A stretch of 64,000 bases of DNA from Ruegeria sp. HKCCA6707 (GCF_013033515.1 NZ_WQEG01000001.1:496001-560000), one strand, 5' to 3'; positions 36,079 through 45,226 are shown, counted from the first letter of the stretch. The notes: generated by a model not told the origin, from the letters alone. Numbers and translations are program-made.

Positions 36079-37457
36079 GATGTGACTTTCTTCAGATGGT
36101 AGGATTTTGGGCGGGTCAGGTTGTGATAGCCGATCACCGACAGCCCCCCGCCCCGCCCGGTATTCTTGCACCCGGTCCAGCACAGGCCCGGATCCAGATA
36201 GTCGGCGCGGTTCATGAACACGGTGCCGGTCTGGATTTGATCGCCCACCCGCGCCGCGCGGTTCACATCGCCTGTCCAGAGGCTGGCCGTCAGGCCAAAC
36301 TCGCTGTCATTCATCAATTCAACGGCTTCAGCGTCGGATGAGACTTTCATGATCCCGACCACCGGGCCAAAACTCTCATCCCGCATCACCCGCATGTCAT
36401 GGGTCACGTTGGTCAGGATTTGCGGCGTCAGATAAGCCCCGCCATCATCCTCCGGGAAGGTCTCGGTATGCGCCACGGCCCCATCGGCGACAGCTTCGGC
36501 AATCTGTGCGCGTACTTCGTTAGCAAAGCGCACATTGGCCATTGGCCCGATCGTCGTCTCGGGGTCCAACGGGTTGCCCAGCTTGTATCCCTGCACGATC
36601 TCGACCGCACGAGCGAGGAACGCGTCGAACAGGCTTTCGTGCACATAAATCCGCTCAATCCCGCAACAGCACTGACCTGAATTGAACATTGCGCCGTCTA
36701 TCAGCGTCTCAACGGCTGCTTCCAGATCAGCGTCCTCCATGACATAGCCCGGGTCCTTGCCGCCCAGTTCGGTGCCGACACCGGTAAAGGTCCCGGCAGC
36801 GGCGCGCTCCATCGCCTGCCCGCCACCGACAGAGCCGGTGAAGTTTACGAAATCAAACGCCCGTCCAGCGATCAGATCGCTGGTCACGTCATGGCTCAGA
36901 AATACGTTCTGGAACACATCCTCGGGCACCCCGGCGGCATGGAATGCCTGCGCCATCCGTTCGCCCGCCAACAGGGTCTGCGTCGCGTGTTTCAGCACCA
37001 CAGCATTGCCCGCAATCAGGGCCGGGGCCACCGTGTTGATCGCAGTCATGTAAGGATAGTTCCAGGGCGCCACCACAAACACCACCCCATGCGGTATGCG
37101 TTTGATGTAGCGCCGGAACGCCTCATCCTCACCCACCGAAATATCCGCCAACGCCCGCTCGGCGATTTCGGCCATATAGCTGGCCCGCTCATTGAACCCG
37201 CCAAACTCGCCACCATAGCGTACGGGCCGCCCCATCATCTGGGCCAGTTCCGGTACGATTTCATCATTCATCGCGCCCACTGCGGCGACGCCAGCCATGA
37301 CAAGGTCGACACGTTCCTGCAAAGGCCGCGCTGCCCAATCCGCCTGCGCCGCTCGTGCGCGCCCCGCCGCTGCAAACGCCGCATCACGCGTCAGAACCTC
37401 GCGCTCGACAAAAACCGATCCATCGATCGGTGAGATACACCTCAGTATTTGAGCCAT
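36075..37457 (-). CDS. NAD(P)-dependent aldehyde dehydrogenase
   Basis: This 460-residue ALDH has the VAPWNYPY segment, the cofactor turn FTGSVGGG, the general base Glu in TELGGKDP and the catalytic Cys in NSGQCCCG. Three Cys stand in a row there, so the exact nucleophile is the first or second. Close sets include gamma-glutamyl-aminobutyraldehyde and succinate-semialdehyde dehydrogenases. Being between a GS-like ligase and an iron alcohol dehydrogenase, it probably oxidises a gamma-glutamylated amino-aldehyde. It starts about 97 bases after the GS-like stop. Confidence 0.92.
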   Translation of the reverse strand: MAQILRCISPIDGSVFVEREVLTRDAAFAAAGRARAAQADWAARPLQERVDLVMAGVAAVGAMNDEIVPELAQMMGRPVRYGGEFGGFNERASYMAEIAERALADISVGEDEAFRRYIKRIPHGVVFVVAPWNYPYMTAINTVAPALIAGNAVVLKHATQTLLAGERMAQAFHAAGVPEDVFQNVFLSHDVTSDLIAGRAFDFVNFTGSVGGGQAMERAAAGTFTGVGTELGGKDPGYVMEDADLEAAVETLIDGAMFNSGQCCCGIERIYVHESLFDAFLARAVEIVQGYKLGNPLDPETTIGPMANVRFANEVRAQIAEAVADGAVAHTETFPEDDGGAYLTPQILTNVTHDMRVMRDESFGPVVGIMKVSSDAEAVELMNDSEFGLTASLWTGDVNRAARVGDQIQTGTVFMNRADYLDPGLCWTGCKNTGRGGGLSVIGYHNLTRPKSYHLKKVTS

Positions 37458-37554
37458 CTCAACCTCTTGAATACGCGCAGGGACTACCCCGCTTCATCTT
37501 TTCCAAAAAACTCTCGCCGAAGGCACCGGGCGCGCAGCGACCGGACCAGCGAGG

Positions 37555-38904
37555 TTACGCACGCTCGAACCCGCGGGCAATTTCCCAATCGGTCACAACG
37601 CGCGCAAACTCTTCGATCTCGACCTCAGCCGCACGCGCATAGTGGTCGACCACATCATCTCCCATCGCTGCCCGCAGCATCGCAGACCCGTGCAACGCAT
37701 CCCGTGCCGCACCCAGATTGCCCGGGATCATGCCGGTGTCGCCCTGATAAACATCGCCAGTCGCGGCAGGTTGCAGCTCCAGACCCTCTTCAATCCCGGC
37801 AATTCCGGCAGCCAGCATGCCCGCCATAGCCAGATAGGGGTTCATGTCCGAGCCCGGGATCCGGCACTCCACCCGCACCGCCTTGGTGCCATCGCCGCAC
37901 AGACGGAACCCTGCGGTGCGATTGTCCACCGACCAGATGATCCGCGTCGGCGCAAAGGTTCCCTTCATGAAGCGTTTGTAACTGTTGATGTAGGGCGCCA
38001 TGAAATACGTATAATCCGACGCATATTTCAGCAGCCCTGCCATATAGCTTTTCATCAGCACCGACATGCCCAGCGCGTCGGATTTATCGTAAAACGCGGG
38101 CTGCCCGTCAGACCAGAGCGACTGGTGTACATGGGAGGAACTGCCCACCTTGTCGTGATGCCATTTCGGCAGGAAAGTCGCCGCATGGCCGTGCTGCCAG
38201 GCGATCTCTTTCACTGCATTCTTGGCAATCGAGTGGTATTCGGCCGTCTCCATCGCAGGCGCGTATTTGATGTTGAGCTCTTCTTGCCCGGTCTCAGCCT
38301 CCCCCTTGGAGTTCTCAACCGGTATGCCCGCATCCCACAGATGATTGCGGATCGGGCGCATCACATGTTCTTCCTTGGTGGTCTGCAGGATGTGATAATC
38401 CTCGTTATAGCCCGAGATCGGTGCCAGATCGCGGAAGCCGTCCTTGCGGATCTCGTCAAAGCTCTTCTCGAACAGGAAAAACTCCAGCTCGGTGGCGCAG
38501 ATTGCGTCATAGCCCATCGCCTTCAACCGCTTGACCTGCTTTTTCAGGATCGAGCGCGGGGCATGTGGAACCTCCTCATGCGTGTGATGATCCAGCACAT
38601 CGCACATCACCATCGCAGTCCCCTCCAGCCACGGCACCGGGCGCAGGGTGCTGAGGTCGGGTTTCATGACATAATCGCCATAGCCCCGTTCCCAACTGGT
38701 TGCGGCATAGCCATCGGGTGTGCGCATCTCAAGATCGGTGGCAAGCAGGTAGTTGCAGCAATGGGTCTCTTCCCACGCACCGGCCACGAAATGACCCGCG
38801 TGAAAGCGTTTGCCCATCAACCGGCTCTGCATGTCGACCATGCAGACCAGCACAGTGTCGATGTCCCCGGCAGAAACCAGCGCCTTGAGATCGTCCAGTG
38901 TCAT
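37555..38904 (-). CDS. Glutamine-synthetase-like gamma-glutamylamine ligase
   Basis: This 449-residue GS-family ligase is the third in the window. Landmarks are the N-terminal VDMQSRLMGKR, ELEFFLFE (metal), GQEELNIKYAP, SSSHVHQS, and the C-terminal DNRTAGFRL and VRVECRIPGSDMNPYL. The sequence is distinct from the 1198-2556 paralogue, so substrates probably differ. It follows the TRAP binding-protein gene and precedes the aldehyde and alcohol dehydrogenases, which makes ammonia assimilation unlikely and gamma-glutamylation of an imported amine likely. The Cys-rich CCNY near residue 49-52 is unusual. Confidence 0.9.
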   Translation of the reverse strand: MTLDDLKALVSAGDIDTVLVCMVDMQSRLMGKRFHAGHFVAGAWEETHCCNYLLATDLEMRTPDGYAATSWERGYGDYVMKPDLSTLRPVPWLEGTAMVMCDVLDHHTHEEVPHAPRSILKKQVKRLKAMGYDAICATELEFFLFEKSFDEIRKDGFRDLAPISGYNEDYHILQTTKEEHVMRPIRNHLWDAGIPVENSKGEAETGQEELNIKYAPAMETAEYHSIAKNAVKEIAWQHGHAATFLPKWHHDKVGSSSHVHQSLWSDGQPAFYDKSDALGMSVLMKSYMAGLLKYASDYTYFMAPYINSYKRFMKGTFAPTRIIWSVDNRTAGFRLCGDGTKAVRVECRIPGSDMNPYLAMAGMLAAGIAGIEEGLELQPAATGDVYQGDTGMIPGNLGAARDALHGSAMLRAAMGDDVVDHYARAAEVEIEEFARVVTDWEIARGFERA

Positions 38905-38928
38905 ATCACCCTCATTCCCTTGTGGTCA

Positions 38929-38950
38929 GGGCAGGCGCAGCCGCCTGCCC
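38929..38950 (-). terminator. Stem-loop between the TRAP binding-protein and ligase genes
   Basis: GGGCAGGCG and CGCCTGCCC form a 9-bp perfect stem with a 4-base loop, 8 bases after the dctP-type stop. No T-run follows on the minus strand, so it probably protects the binding-protein mRNA end or attenuates read-through into the ligase gene. Confidence 0.6.
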
Positions 38951-38958
38951 CGCTTGTC

Positions 38959-39993
38959 CTAGCCGTAACGGTAAGGCCGCCCGGCCTTGAGCATTTCGGC
39001 ATTATAGCGCTTGAAGATGTCAACGACCTTGGCCTTGGTCTCGGATTCAGCGGCAATTTCATCCCAGAACTTCACAGCCGCCTCTTCGACGGTTGCCCAT
39101 TCTTCATCCGGAATGGTGGTCAGTTGCATTTTGGTGCCGTTGACCCGCAGGTTGGCCTCGCCGCCCCAATACCACCACTGGCGGTAATAATGCGACTGAT
39201 CACAGCAAACTTTGAACAGAGTCTGCAAATCCTCAGGCAACTCATTCCAGCGGTCCATATTGGCAAAGAAGTGCCCTGCCCAGGCGCCCGAGATGTTGTT
39301 GGTCAGGAAATAGTTGGTCACATCGGCCCAACCGACGGTGTAATCCTCGGTAATACCTGACCAGGCGATGCCGTCCAACTCACCGGTCTGCACCGCGACC
39401 TCGATGTCTTCCCAAGGCAGGGTGACCGGTACAACGCCGAACTGCGACAGGAACCGGCCCGCCGTCGGGAAAGTAAAGACACGCTTGCCTTTCATATCCT
39501 CCAGCGAGTTGATCGGATCCTTGGTGGCAAAATGGCACGGATCCCAGGCCCCGGCGCTGATATGTTTGACGCCGACCTTCGAGTATTCCTCATCCCAGAT
39601 CTCGTTCAGGCCCCACTGGTTGAACAGCACCGGCACGTCCAGCGAATAGCGCGAGGCAAAGGGGAAATAGCCGCCGAACACGGTGACCTCGGTGGGTGAC
39701 GCCATCGAGTCATCATCCGATTGCACCGCATCGATTGTGCCGCGCTGCATGGCGCGGAACAGCTCGCCCGTTGGGACCAGCTGATCGGCATAGAACAGCT
39801 CGATCTGCATCCGGTCACCAGCGATCTTGTTGAACATCTCAATCGCCGGGTCGATCACATGCGCGGCCAGTGCAGGGCCCGCATAGGTCTGCATGCGCCA
39901 GGTGATCGTGCTTTGCGCCAGAGCCGGCGCGGCCAGTGGTGCTGCGGCAACGCCCACCCCGGCGGTTTTCAGAAACTTACGTCTTGTTGTCAT
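38959..39993 (-). CDS. TRAP transporter substrate-binding protein (DctP family)
   Basis: This 344-residue periplasmic binding protein has a twin-Arg-type leader (TTRRKFLKTAGVG...APALAQ, cut near residue 26), then the DctP/TAXI-like fold starting TITWRMQTYAGP. The conserved FTFPTAGRFL and GELDGIAWSG regions contribute the usual ligand pocket. TRAP systems normally bind carboxylates through an Arg; here FTFPTAGRF supplies one. Export by Tat would mean it folds before secretion. It lies after the M subunit gene and before the ligase gene. The ligand is unknown. Confidence 0.92.
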   Translation of the reverse strand: MTTRRKFLKTAGVGVAAAPLAAPALAQSTITWRMQTYAGPALAAHVIDPAIEMFNKIAGDRMQIELFYADQLVPTGELFRAMQRGTIDAVQSDDDSMASPTEVTVFGGYFPFASRYSLDVPVLFNQWGLNEIWDEEYSKVGVKHISAGAWDPCHFATKDPINSLEDMKGKRVFTFPTAGRFLSQFGVVPVTLPWEDIEVAVQTGELDGIAWSGITEDYTVGWADVTNYFLTNNISGAWAGHFFANMDRWNELPEDLQTLFKVCCDQSHYYRQWWYWGGEANLRVNGTKMQLTTIPDEEWATVEEAAVKFWDEIAAESETKAKVVDIFKRYNAEMLKAGRPYRYG

Positions 39994-40046
39994 GTCAATT
40001 TCCTCTCTGTTGAAGTTTCACGTGCCCGTTCGCGGGGCCTTCTTCT

Positions 40047-41366
40047 TTAATTTCCATAGACATATCCGGGCAGCCACAGGGCCAGGTCCGGGAACACCAT
40101 GATGATGATCAGAGCCAGGATCATCACACCGACGAAGGGGATGATCGAGCGATAGATGTCCTTCAACCCGATCTCGGGCGGGGCCATCGCGCGCATCAGG
40201 AACAGGTTATAGCCGAAGGGCGGTGTCATATAGGCGATCTGGGTGGTGATCGTATAGAGCACCCCGTACCAGATCAGATCAAAGCCCAGAATGCCCACAA
40301 GCGGCACATAGAGCGGGGCCACGATCACCAGCATCGCGGTGTCGTCCAGAAACGTGCCCATGACGATAAAGCTGAGCTGCATCAGGATCAGGATCAACCA
40401 AGGCGACAGGCCCAATTGCTCGGTGAACAGGTTGTCGATGGCCCTTACCGCGCCCAACCCATCAAACACCGCGCCAAAGCCCAGCGCCGCCAGGATGATC
40501 CACATGAACATACAGGAAATCGCCAGCGTCTGTTTGGTGCAAGTCTCGAATATCTTCCACGTCATCCGACGCTTGACGACCGAGACAAAGAGCGCCGTCA
40601 GCGCCCCAATGGCCGAGCTTTCCACCAGCGAAGTCCAACCGTTTACAAAGGGCACCATCATCGCGGCGAAGATGATCAGGGGCAGCGCCCCTGCCCCGAG
40701 CAGCCGGATCTTTTCGGCCCGCGGCACCTCATGCGCGTCTTCCATTGCGGGGCCCAGATGCGGCTGAAGGCGGCAACGGATCCAGATATAGAGGATGAAC
40801 ATCCCTGCCATCATCAGACCCGGTACAATTCCAGCCAACCAAAGCTGCCCCACCGGCTGCCGCGCGATCATCGCGTACAGTACCAGCACCACCGAAGGTG
40901 GCACCAGAATACCCAGGCTCGATCCGGCCTGGATCACGCCTGTCACCATCGTCTTGTCATAGCCGCGCCGCAGCAGTTCGGGCAGCGCGATGGTGGCCCC
41001 GATGGCCATACCCGCAACGCTGAGGCCATTCATGGCCGAGACCAGCACCATCAACCCGATCGTCCCAATCGCCAGCCCGCCATTCACCGGCCCCATCCAC
41101 ACATGGAACATGCGATAGAGATCGTCCGCCAATCGGCTTTCGGACAGCACATAGCCCATGAAGATGAACATCGGCAGAGTCAGCAGCGGGTACCACTTCA
41201 TCAGCTTCATCGCCGCAGAAAAGGTAATGTCCTGCCCGCCCGTGCCCCACAGGGCCAGCGCAGCAATGGTTGCCACCGCACCGATGGCCCCGAATACGCG
41301 CTGACCAGTGAACAGCATCAGCATCATCGAGGCGAACATGAAAATGGCGATATAGTCCTGGCTCAT
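40047..41366 (-). CDS. TRAP transporter large permease (DctM family)
   Basis: This 439-residue protein has about twelve membrane segments in the DctM pattern (GQRVFGAIGAVATIAAL near the start; GSSLGILVPPSVVLVLYAMI in the middle; YMTPPFGYNLFLM near the end). It is the ion-coupled transport subunit. The ATG at 41366 overlaps the small-permease stop by four bases, giving coupled translation. A longer frame upstream lies inside the small-permease gene and is rejected. Confidence 0.94.
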   Translation of the reverse strand: MSQDYIAIFMFASMMLMLFTGQRVFGAIGAVATIAALALWGTGGQDITFSAAMKLMKWYPLLTLPMFIFMGYVLSESRLADDLYRMFHVWMGPVNGGLAIGTIGLMVLVSAMNGLSVAGMAIGATIALPELLRRGYDKTMVTGVIQAGSSLGILVPPSVVLVLYAMIARQPVGQLWLAGIVPGLMMAGMFILYIWIRCRLQPHLGPAMEDAHEVPRAEKIRLLGAGALPLIIFAAMMVPFVNGWTSLVESSAIGALTALFVSVVKRRMTWKIFETCTKQTLAISCMFMWIILAALGFGAVFDGLGAVRAIDNLFTEQLGLSPWLILILMQLSFIVMGTFLDDTAMLVIVAPLYVPLVGILGFDLIWYGVLYTITTQIAYMTPPFGYNLFLMRAMAPPEIGLKDIYRSIIPFVGVMILALIIIMVFPDLALWLPGYVYGN

Positions 41367-41947
41367 GCCCGCCGCACCCCGATCTCCTGCCCGTTGATCC
41401 GGGCTATGTCTTTGAAGAATTCCGACACCGCTTGCAGCAGCATCAGGAAAAAGCCCAGCACCATGATCGCCTTGATCGGCCAGATATAGGGGCGCCACGC
41501 GGTCGAAGACCGTTCCAGCCGCCCGATCTCTTCACTGCCGGTCAGCAACCCGGTGAAATAGGCGACAGGTTCGGTGCCCCAATAGCCAATACTATAGGCG
41601 GTTGAGCCCAGCCCTCCGTAAAACAGCACGCCCAGATAAAGGATCAGTAGCAGCACGGTGAAGGCGTCGAACCAGGCTTTCCGGCGCGGGCTCCAGTTGT
41701 GATAAAACAGATCCATCCGCACGTTCGAACCCAGCTGGATCGAATAGGGCCCGCCCATGATGTAATAGGTCACCATCGCGAACTGAGCCATTTCCAGCGT
41801 CCAGAGCGAGGGCAGAAAGAAGGTTTTCGAGATCGACGACCACAGCAGGATGCCCATCATCACAAAGAGGCCCCACATCATCATACGTCCGATCCGGTAG
41901 TTCACCGCATCAACGACGCGCACATATGCCGCCATCGCCTTGATCAC
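41363..41947 (-). CDS. TRAP transporter small permease (DctQ family)
   Basis: This 194-residue membrane protein has four segments with the DctQ-type signature SIQLGSNVRMDLFYHNWS-like region (a conserved R-D pair). It forms the membrane complex with the DctM subunit. It is longer than average because of a loop near residues 140-165 (GYWGTEPVAYFTGLLTG...). I chose the GTG at 41947, which overlaps the stop of the amidohydrolase gene; ATG 41935 (MAAYVRV) is a second choice. Confidence 0.88.
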   Translation of the reverse strand: MIKAMAAYVRVVDAVNYRIGRMMMWGLFVMMGILLWSSISKTFFLPSLWTLEMAQFAMVTYYIMGGPYSIQLGSNVRMDLFYHNWSPRRKAWFDAFTVLLLILYLGVLFYGGLGSTAYSIGYWGTEPVAYFTGLLTGSEEIGRLERSSTAWRPYIWPIKAIMVLGFFLMLLQAVSEFFKDIARINGQEIGVRRA

Positions 41948-42729
41948 GAAGCGTCCTCCGCGTTCAGGGCAGTCAGCGTGGTCTTGATCCATGGTACCAG
42001 GCAATCAGCTGCGGCTTGTTGTTGCGTTGGTGTTTGGATCAGGTCGTTGCGGATCTCGATCATCACATTCAACAGCCCGTTGCGCAGGCCCTGCACATCC
42101 AGCGTGTGCGCGACACCATCTGCCGCTGAATAAGGCTCATTCAGCCGCGTGACATAGGGAAGCTTCGCAGGCGCGTGTGCGATCATCGCCGCTGCGAACC
42201 GGCTATCGGCACCATGCAACAAGCCCAGTTCAACCTGTCGCTTCTGGCCTTTGAAAACAGGTGTGAAACTGTGGACGGTCACCATCAACTGCAACGACGT
42301 TCGGTTCCGCTTAACTTCATCGGATAACGTCTTGGAAAAAGGCAGGTAAACCTGTTCAACGCGCTCGACCCTGTCGACGGATGACATCGCTGCGTTCACC
42401 GGCACGTCAACATCTTCGCTGCGCGCGGGCATTGCGTCAACGGCCTCGGGCGGGCGATTGCAATCATAGACCAGGCGAGACACGCCACCAAAAACCAGGC
42501 TAGCCGACATCTGACGCGCCATATTCCGGGCCACCGACAAAGCGCCCGGGTCCCAGGCAATATGGCTGCGCAATGCTTCTGCCCCCACGCCCATGTCGCC
42601 CAAAAACTCAGGCACCCGGTTCGAGGCGTGTTCACACACAACGATTACCGAGGGCGCTTCGCCGCTCTGCTCGGCAAAGACGACCGGGCCAAATCCGGGT
42701 TTGGTGTGATGTGATTCCAACTGCGCCAT
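41944..42729 (-). CDS. N-formylglutamate amidohydrolase family protein
   Basis: This 261-residue protein of the HutG/FGase family has VCEHASNRVPE (metal-binding Glu-His), AWDPGAL, DCNRPP and VHSFTPVFKG with its His. Known members hydrolyse N-formylglutamate to glutamate and formate in histidine breakdown. There are no hut genes here; it heads an operon with a GS-like ligase and two dehydrogenases, so it may instead remove glutamate from a gamma-glutamyl product. That alternative activity is inference. It is divergent from the RpiR regulator. Confidence 0.88.
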   Translation of the reverse strand: MAQLESHHTKPGFGPVVFAEQSGEAPSVIVVCEHASNRVPEFLGDMGVGAEALRSHIAWDPGALSVARNMARQMSASLVFGGVSRLVYDCNRPPEAVDAMPARSEDVDVPVNAAMSSVDRVERVEQVYLPFSKTLSDEVKRNRTSLQLMVTVHSFTPVFKGQKRQVELGLLHGADSRFAAAMIAHAPAKLPYVTRLNEPYSAADGVAHTLDVQGLRNGLLNVMIEIRNDLIQTPTQQQAAADCLVPWIKTTLTALNAEDAS

Positions 42730-42772
42730 GGGAAAAATCTCTACATCCGCAGTTCACCTGTCAATAATTTTC

Positions 42773-42819
42773 CTGTACAAAAACTTGCAACCCAAGTCAT
42801 GATGTTAAAAATTGTACAG
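42773..42819. promoter_or_regulatory. Inverted repeat in the operon-regulator divergent gap
   Basis: CTGTACAA (42773-42780) and TTGTACAG (42812-42819) are exact reverse complements separated by 31 bases, a total span of about four and a half helical turns. The gap between the RpiR gene and the seven-gene operon is only 120 bases, so these are good candidates for paired sites of the regulator. The DNA between is A+T-rich. Confidence 0.55.
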
Positions 42820-42849
42820 AACACGACGTTCGCTGAAGGAGAGACACTC

Positions 42850-43719
42850 GTGCGGGTAACAGAAACACTGATGGCCCACCGCGAAGAGATGACGCCGTCT
42901 GAACGTCAATTGGTCAGTGTTTTGCTGGATGACTATCCTATGGCAGGGCTGGGCAGCATCACCGAGCTGGCCAGTGTCGCCTCTGTCTCGACAACGACAG
43001 TGGCGCGCATGCTGCAAAAGACCGGTTTTGGCGGGTATCCGCAGTTTCAGGCCGCTGTGCGCGCCGAGGTGAAAGAGATGATCTCGGGCCCGGAAGACAA
43101 GCGTGACGTCTGGCAAAACGATCTGCCGGAAGAGCATATTCTGAACCGGTATTCGAAGCAGGCTCTGGAAAACCAGAGACGAACTATTGACGAGATCGAT
43201 CCTGACGAATTCGACAACCTCTGTCGCATGCTGTGCGATCCTGATCGCCGCATCTTCATCACCGGTGGACGTATCACCGGGGCGCTGGCGCGTTACCTCT
43301 ACCTGCACTTACAAATGATCCGCCCGGACGTGAAAATGCTGTCGGACGCGGTGTCCTGGACGCATGATCTGCTGGAAGTGCGTGAAGGGGATGTTTTGGT
43401 GGCCCTGGATGTGAGGCGTTACGAGAACACGACCTTGCTGATCGGCCAACTCTGCCACGAACGCGGCGCCGAGGTTGTTCTGCTGACGGACCAATGGCGC
43501 TCACCCATTCATCGGTTGGCGAAACATACCTTTGCGGCCCGCATCGCGGTGCCTTCGGCGTGGGATTCGATGTCGGCACTTATCGTCTTGTTGGAATGCG
43601 TGATTGCCGAGATGCAGGAAAGGCTTTGGGACAGTGTGAAAGACCGGACTGATGCGCTGGAACAGGCCTTTGATCGCACGCGATTGTTCCGAAAATTCGG
43701 CCAAAGTTCAGGGTCTTAA
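42850..43719 (+). CDS. RpiR/MurR-family transcriptional regulator
   Basis: This 289-residue regulator has an N-terminal HTH of the RpiR type (SITELASVASVSTTTVARMLQKTGFGGYPQFQ). A C-terminal SIS domain (ITGGRITGALARYLYLHLQ and LLEVREGDVLVALDVRRYENTT) probably binds a phosphorylated or otherwise acidic effector. The GTG at 42850 is preceded by GAAGGAGA, a better ribosome site than for the upstream ATG. It is divergent from the amidohydrolase/TRAP operon and probably controls it through the TGTACA repeats. Confidence 0.88.
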   Translation: MRVTETLMAHREEMTPSERQLVSVLLDDYPMAGLGSITELASVASVSTTTVARMLQKTGFGGYPQFQAAVRAEVKEMISGPEDKRDVWQNDLPEEHILNRYSKQALENQRRTIDEIDPDEFDNLCRMLCDPDRRIFITGGRITGALARYLYLHLQMIRPDVKMLSDAVSWTHDLLEVREGDVLVALDVRRYENTTLLIGQLCHERGAEVVLLTDQWRSPIHRLAKHTFAARIAVPSAWDSMSALIVLLECVIAEMQERLWDSVKDRTDALEQAFDRTRLFRKFGQSSGS

Positions 43720-43788
43720 ATCCTTCACAACTTACAACACTGCGTGAGCACGGTTGCCAGCGCCGGGATAGATCGTAAACTCCGGCCC

Positions 43789-44676
43789 ATGAGCTTTATT
43801 ACTGACAACCAATTGCCCCTGCTGATCCTGTTTTTCCTGATCGGACTGGTGGGTACTGGCTTTTTGTTTCGCAAACCAGCTGGGCATCGAGCCTGGAAGC
43901 TGGCTGACCTGGTCTGGGTCGTGCTGGGCGGAATCGGTGCATTGGTTGCCGTTCTGGCGGGGCTTTACACCTCGGACAGTTCCAGGCTGGATCGCCAGAT
44001 TGACGTCGCTTATGCGGCCACGCTGGCCTTTGACCGCGATGCAGCGCGGTTCCGCCTGCGATTTTGCGACCCAGCCTATGACCCGGACACCGGAGTTTTA
44101 TGCGAAAAGGTCGAATTTTTGTCGGCATCGACCGCCAGCAACTCGGAACTGCCCTTGTTCATCGAGGTTACAAATGAAGTCGCCCCGCTGCAGGGGCTGC
44201 ATTTTTTGTTTGGCGGAAGCTCAAAAGATGACATGGAAGAGGCGCGTGACATGGCCGCCAAGGTCGACGCGTTCAGCATCGACCAGTTTCTGGTCTTCAC
44301 CTCGCTTGATGAGGAAACACAGGTGGCAATCGACAATATGCGGCGCAAAGTGCCCGCAATTGCAGGAGATTACCTGATCCTCGCCCAAAGTTATGACGAC
44401 CTGATCGAACAGGTTGGCAAGCTCAAGGATGAATGGGAATACCTCCAGGCCAATGCGCATATTCTGGTGTTGCAGATCGTCGCCCTTTGCCTGGTCAGCT
44501 TCGCCGCGCCCTTCCGTCTGGGTAAATCGATTGTCGAGCTGCGCACTGCCTTCAACGACGATATGCCCGTGCCAGTTTCTGAGGATCAGCCCCCAGAAAA
44601 TACCGCGTCAGAGTCCACAGATTCCGAGCGCCGCGACGCAGCCAGCCCTGACGGGTATAGCGTTCCGCACTCGTAA
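43789..44676 (+). CDS. Three-helix membrane protein of unknown function
   Basis: This 295-residue protein has two N-terminal membrane segments (about 8-26 and 40-60). A soluble domain follows of about 160 residues, with Cys in RFCDPAYDP and VLCEKVEF that may form a disulfide, and a C-terminal membrane segment near 228-248. An acidic tail ends the protein. The middle domain is probably periplasmic. I recognise no family. The start is ATG 43789 or GTG 43744, which adds 15 residues. Its last 125 bases overlap the convergent glycosyltransferase gene. Confidence 0.65.
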   Translation: MSFITDNQLPLLILFFLIGLVGTGFLFRKPAGHRAWKLADLVWVVLGGIGALVAVLAGLYTSDSSRLDRQIDVAYAATLAFDRDAARFRLRFCDPAYDPDTGVLCEKVEFLSASTASNSELPLFIEVTNEVAPLQGLHFLFGGSSKDDMEEARDMAAKVDAFSIDQFLVFTSLDEETQVAIDNMRRKVPAIAGDYLILAQSYDDLIEQVGKLKDEWEYLQANAHILVLQIVALCLVSFAAPFRLGKSIVELRTAFNDDMPVPVSEDQPPENTASESTDSERRDAASPDGYSVPHS

Positions 44677-45226
44677 CCGCGTCGCAGCGCAGCGACGTGA
44701 CAGCTGGCAAGGCCCGCACCAGGGCCACATCCTCCATCAAAGGTTGATCAGGATACCCGCCTGCCCTGTCGTAATCTGTCTTTCGAACCAGCAGCGCCTG
44801 ATCACCGTAAGGCAGACCCAATACCCGGCTTCGCAGGTTCGCCCATCCGGCAACAATACGCGGCGCCATGCCCTGCGCGCGAAAACGCAACCGAAAACAG
44901 GCCGGTTGGCCCGTGGACAAGTGTTGCGACACAAACGCGGTCCAGTCCTGCTGCAACTCGGTATCCGCGTGCAGCACCAACAGCCACTCCGAGGTTGCTG
45001 CGGCGCATCCCCGGCGCAACTGCCCCCCGCGCGACGGAGCACCTTGCAAGATCAGCGCCCCTGCATCGTCGGCAATGTCCAATGTCAGATCGCTGGACCC
45101 GCCGTCACTGACGATCACCTGCCGGATCAGACCTTCCTGCACCCCTTCGTAAAGGGCCATGAACACCCGCGGTAGGCTGTCTGCGGCGTTCAGGGTGGGA
45201 ATGACAACACTGATCGGTGCGGGCAC
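44552..45226 (-). CDS. Family 2 glycosyltransferase (TIGR04283-like)
   Basis: This 224-residue GT-A-type transferase starts ISVVIPTLNAADSLPRV. It has DGGSSD (nucleotide-binding), HADTEL (DxD-like) and MEDVALVRAL, matching the small single-domain group often called TIGR04283, sometimes linked to arsenosugar synthesis. No other arsenosugar gene lies here. The 3' end overlaps the convergent membrane protein gene by 125 bases, and both readings look sound. It is divergent from ygfZ. Confidence 0.85.
   Translation of the reverse strand: MPAPISVVIPTLNAADSLPRVFMALYEGVQEGLIRQVIVSDGGSSDLTLDIADDAGALILQGAPSRGGQLRRGCAAATSEWLLVLHADTELQQDWTAFVSQHLSTGQPACFRLRFRAQGMAPRIVAGWANLRSRVLGLPYGDQALLVRKTDYDRAGGYPDQPLMEDVALVRALPAVTSLRCDAVTSAERYTRQGWLRRGARNLWTLTRYFLGADPQKLARAYRR

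Noticed and set aside
37642..39360. A 572-codon open frame on the plus strand opposite the GS-like ligase and TRAP binding protein
   Set aside because: It runs antisense across two well-supported genes and their gap, with Arg/His-rich composition typical of shadows.
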